Below are positions 60,330 to 64,000 of a stretch of 64,000 nucleotides of DNA, one piece after another. Made by a program: the position numbers and the translations under genes. The notes under the pieces were generated by a model. That model saw nothing but the letters and a program-made list of their open reading frames with translations. It was not told where the DNA came from and made no database searches. Position 1 is the first letter of the stretch, and the number at the start of each line of letters is the position of its first letter. Source of the stretch: Aphrophora alni (taxonomy: Eukaryota > Arthropoda > Insecta > Hemiptera > Aphrophoridae); NCBI GenBank assembly GCA_963513935.1, contig OY740774.1, forward strand, positions 84,654,890 through 84,718,889, given 5' to 3'.

Positions 60330-60896
60330 TGTATAGTACTTCCGGACCTTTGGATTGGTCGTTGGCTTCTAGCGACAAACCACGACTCGTCCGATTGATG
60401 TCGGGAGCTAACTAGAATAAAGTAGTATGACTAGAGTTGTTACACAAAACGAGTCTAAAGAGACAACACGTGGATTTTTCGCTCCGCAATTCCTTTCGTT
60501 TTTTTTCACGCTAATTAACGCAGCAGTTTACTTTTAATTTAAATAAATATCACTTAATTCTTTTTCTATGTTATGTTACCTTTTATAAAATATTCATCTT
60601 TGTGAAAGTATTAATTGTATTGTATGTGTAATATGGGAACTATATTATTTGTGTGAACTGTGCTTTATTATACAATATATGGTTACAAGTATCGGCCAAG
60701 AACAGTTGAAGTGCTATACAACGCCTCCCATGGACATTGGACACCGTGAGTACTCTAACATACAATTATTCTGTAGCTTAGATGAATATTAAAATTTCTT
60801 GTTATTTGCTTTCTCATTAAAAGCAGTGGTCCTCCGAGCCTATGTAAAACCCAATTTTTTTTATTACATTACCGAATATTACATAAATTGTGAACA
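60330..60896 (+). repeat. 3' LTR of the BEL/Pao element
   Basis: 567 bp, the same length as the left LTR and with no difference found on reading both through. Ends TTGTGAACA. Confidence 0.97.
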
Positions 60897-60901
60897 GATA
60901 T
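60897..60901. other. Target-site duplication, right (GATAT)
   Basis: Exact partner of 53821-53825. Confidence 0.9.
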
Positions 60902-61024
60902 ATTAGTTCTTTCTGGAGTTAAAAACTGATTTAAAAAAAAATAAAGTCTAAGGGACAGATAGACTGAAAAGGAAACATTTAAAGATTACTTTCTTTTCTT
61001 AAATTTCCTTCAGAGTCTATAATG

Positions 61025-61230
61025 AGTACTGCATAGAAATCCCAAGGGACCCCAGCTAAATATACAGCTTTTTCAAGTAGTATTAGGTTAGATACCTCTC
61101 ATTCATATTATCTAGGTTCTCTTCCAACCGTGACACTAATAGAGCATCCATGATCGAGGTGTCTTTATTTTCTTCCTTTTTTTCATATGACGATGATTAC
61201 CTGGAGGTTTTCTCGTTAATCACAACAAAA
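61025..61230 (+). repeat. Dispersed repeat R2, copy 7
   Basis: CAGCTAAATATACAGCTTTT, CAAGTAGTATTAGGTTAG, CTCTCATTCATATTATCTAG, ACACTAATAGAGCATCCATG, GGTGTCTTTATTTTCTTCC and CATATGACGATGATTACC occur in the R2 order. A good reference copy. Confidence 0.65.
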
Positions 61231-62056
61231 ATTGCTTTAACCTGAAGTCTATTATCAGCACACTAAGTCTGGAAGACTTGTTATGGAACATCCTGCATGC
61301 AAATATTAACAATAAATAAAGAATGATTTACAAATAACATTAAAAAAGTGTTTTGTCTAAACACATTCAAACACTTACTTGATGAAAATAAAATATATTT
61401 AACTTGAAAAGGATCACCATTGCCACAATTGACTGTTTACAATTTATGAACCAATAAATCGTTAAACCCCTTAATGTCACGACATATTACACTGTAATCG
61501 ATAACGAATGACTGTTTGTAAATTGAGTTATTACCGATAATGGTGTGAATATAAATTCTGAAACCACTTGACACAAAATATTCACCTAATAATGTCACCA
61601 TTTCAAATACCAGAGATGATATAAATACACAGTGTTCTAAGCGTTGCATTTCTCTCACGGAAATTTAAACAAAAACTAATATTAGCTTAGTACAGAATGT
61701 CTCACAAAATACCTCAGGACAAAATATTTAAGTTAAATAATGTATTTCTTAAAGTTAAATAACAATGTTTTGTTACTAAAGGGGAAATAACGTATGTTTA
61801 ATAATTCTTTGTTGTACTGTTTTAATAGTTGTTTGAAGGAAAACTCAATTTATTTTGAAGAGAAACCTATATACATGTTATCCAATTATTAAACCGATAT
61901 ACTTCACAGGTGATGTACTTGGATCAACATGATGAACATTTCTTGTAACGTATGTACGAGAAAGCCTCGTTAAATAATTAATGTTTCGATCAAAATTTGC
62001 TATACACATATTTCATTATATGTTTTACAAGGACACCAACAATCAAAACCTTTTCG
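61231..62056. other. AT-rich DNA, no supported gene
   Basis: TACAGAATGTCTCAC near 61690 and the complement of 62385-62400 (TACACAGAGTGTTCC) could be distant ends of a 0.7-kb DNA transposon relic. Support is thin. Confidence 0.3.
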
Positions 62057-62160
62057 TATACATTTTCAAAATGGTGGCAGTTTGAAATTTTAATTTTGAA
62101 AGTCTCAAAAGTTATTAACTTTACAATAAATGTGAACGTCCACCATTTTGAAAATGTATA
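62057..62160. repeat. Hairpin with 21-bp perfect arms
   Basis: 62057-62077 and 62140-62160 are perfect reverse complements (TATACATTTTCAAAATGGTG plus G). Weaker pairing extends outward for about 15 bp. The loop is 62 bp. It sits in the middle of the possible 61.69-62.40 kb relic. Confidence 0.75.
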
Positions 62161-63920
62161 AGATAAAGATTTGATTCTTCGAATACTGTTAAAATGTAGC
62201 ATCCGAGATATGTATACCAACTTTCAACTCCAAATATTTATATTTAGTAAAATTATGGTTATTTTAAGTAACGCTTATGACCGACAAAGAGGTAATGAAG
62301 GGTTTCCGTACCTATGTTCTTAAGCAAATATTTCCTTCTTTTGGTCCAAGAAAAACACCATTGAAGTATGTCTGTTTTTTCCTGGAACACTCTGTGTATA
62401 TTACTGTCTTATTCTATGTTAAACATTAATTTTATCTAAAATATGTTTTACTCCTACTATACATAAATATTATAATTTTATTTAATGATAAAAATGGAAA
62501 TTGTAATCGTTGTTTAGAAAAGGTTTCCATTAGGGTAAAACAAAATCTATATTTTTTGTTTATTATATTTAAAAAACATCTATGTTTCTTCCCGAAAATA
62601 ATTATATATAGGAGCTTTACATAAATTGAGATAAGAGAATGTCTCAAAATTGGTTTGTTTGAAGAAAAATGTTATATAAAAGTGATTTGGTATCGATGGG
62701 GAAACAAGATGGTATTAGTCATTCTAAGTTTTCAAGATCATTTAAAGATTACCTCAATGTTTTTAAACTGCAAGCAAATACATTTTCGTACCTTCTTTTT
62801 TCTCCGATAATTTTTTTTTTTTTAATAGACATCTTTTTAAACCGATGTTATTTTTTCAATATAATTAACAACAATTTTGAAGATTTCCTGACTTAAAAGT
62901 TTCGTTTCTTAAAAAACGTGAGTTTCAGACGTGGGTTTTAAATAAATTTTAAAATTTATTTCAACCTGATAAAACTTAAAACAAAAATTCGTGACCTTTT
63001 TTCTACTTTGACAATACATTTTTACTTTTATGTAATAATTGATACAAACAATTTCAGAGCATTAGCAGGTTAAGATAAACAATTCGTGTGTATTGTAATT
63101 GTACTAAAGTTAATGTATTTTGAGAAACAAATTCTTGGAAGTCATTATTTAGTATAAATAATCATGGCTTTAAAAAAATCGTTCAAAGAGTTTTGAATTT
63201 ATGTTCTTTGTACTAAATAAAACTAGAAGTGTTTCTGATTATTAATTTTTTTTCCGAAAAAAATAACATGTTGGCGGTTTTTCAAATTTAAAGTGTCAGA
63301 TATTTTTCACCTCCCCCTCCCCCTCCAAAACAAGAACCAGGCGTGTCCTCTGAAAGAAAAATTGGATTTAAAGTTAAATTACAGTTCGAAATCACATATT
63401 AATTTTTTCGTGATGTATATACAACTTAATTTAATCACGTATTGAGAAATTAGTCGCGTATAATTTTAAAAAAAACAAAAAAAAAAACAGTTTTTTTTAG
63501 ATGTATGACAAAAAATTCATAGCTATTAAAAATGGATTGTATTTTCATTAATTTATTTTTATTGGGGTATGTAGATAAGACCATGCACCCTATAATTTTA
63601 CCTACTTATCTGTCGGTAAGTCATAACCCGTCTACATAGACAAGACGATAAATCCTATATTTTTCAAACTTTGCATTTATATTTTTCTATAATCCCAAAT
63701 ATAAGAAAAATAAAATGGAAACCTTCGACAAAAACTATCAAGTTGAAATATGTTATTTCTGCAAATAATATGTGTGGGGTGTCAAGTTTAAAAAGTTTGT
63801 TTATATGATGAAGAATAAAAATAATATGTTGGCCCTAGTCTGCTTAAAAACTTTGACTTTATAAAAACAACTGGCTTTATATGCCTACGAACCTAAAGTA
63901 GTGTGTTTTAGCACAGGCTT

Positions 63921-63925
<5 letters not shown>
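62161..63925. other. AT-rich DNA, nothing recognised
   Basis: Short frames at 62432-62647 (minus) and 62669-62896 (plus) lack motifs. A short CTCCCC-type pyrimidine run lies near 63311-63326. Confidence 0.4.

Positions 63926-63978
<53 letters not shown>
63926..63978. repeat. (AT)n microsatellite
   Basis: About 53 bp of AT dinucleotides near the right edge of the window. Confidence 0.95.
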
Positions 63979-63983
<5 letters not shown>

Positions 63984-64000
63984 CGTATCAATTTAAATGA

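Larger units (their letters stand above)
53826..60896 (+). mobile_element. Complete BEL/Pao LTR retrotransposon, 7071 bp
   Basis: Direct LTRs of 567 bp (TG...CA ends) and a GATAT duplication flank an internal region with primer-binding site, gag, protease, reverse transcriptase, RNase H, integrase and a polypurine-like tract. The order PR-RT-RH-IN, the DUF1759-type gag, the DSG protease, the YVDD RT box and the DUF5641-like C-terminus define BEL/Pao. No env-like frame lies between the integrase stop at 60155 and the right LTR. The two LTRs read as identical, so the insertion is recent. The coding region is a single frame broken by TGA at 56172 and TAA at 58860. Confidence 0.97.

Noticed and set aside
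60156..60415. 67-codon frame overlapping the end of the BEL/Pao element, considered as env
   Set aside because: Too short, runs into the LTR, and has no membrane or fusion features.

Overview
The window looks like AT-rich, gene-poor nuclear DNA from an animal, most likely an arthropod. The reasons are a complete BEL/Pao LTR retrotransposon, 5'-truncated Jockey-like and RTE-like non-LTR fragments, many short inverted-repeat elements, long microsatellites and several minisatellites. There is no sign of bacterial gene organisation. I cannot name the species.

Layout. 1-15 kb is AT-rich and almost gene-free, with one palindromic element (813-1103) and two reverse-strand copies of a dispersed repeat called R1 here. 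Between about 2 kb and 26 kb there are four short plus-strand stretches (2050-2123, 15245-15309, 16829-16947, 25640-25758). Each is bounded by a good splice acceptor and donor, and their phases fit one another. I read them as internal exons of one unrecognised host gene with introns of 1.5 to 13 kb. 16.25-16.6 kb is a pentanucleotide microsatellite. 20.6-21.5 kb is a CpG-rich island with a 37-bp triplication. 23.8-28.3 kb holds four inverted-repeat (MITE or fold-back) candidates.

31-53 kb is repeat-dominated. It holds several copies of a second dispersed family (R2, seven copies in the window) and tandem arrays with units of 46, 51/57 and 133 bp. It also holds degenerate reverse-transcriptase fragments and two nested insertions: a Jockey-like tail inside an R1 copy with an 8-bp target duplication, and a LINE tail inside one half of a local duplication.

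53826-60896 is the one convincingly complete mobile element. It is a 7071-bp BEL/Pao retrotransposon with 567-bp LTRs that read as identical, a 5-bp target duplication (GATAT), gag with three zinc knuckles, protease, reverse transcriptase, RNase H, integrase and a DUF5641-like tail, and no env. The whole coding region is one frame interrupted by two stops. They fall at the gag/protease and RNase H/integrase boundaries, and both are followed by CTA. 61-64 kb returns to AT-rich DNA with one more R2 copy, a hairpin and a terminal (AT)n run.

How it fits together: the host gene, if real, contributes only small exons to the window. Nearly everything else is transposon-derived or simple repeat. The BEL/Pao element is young and the others are old and broken.
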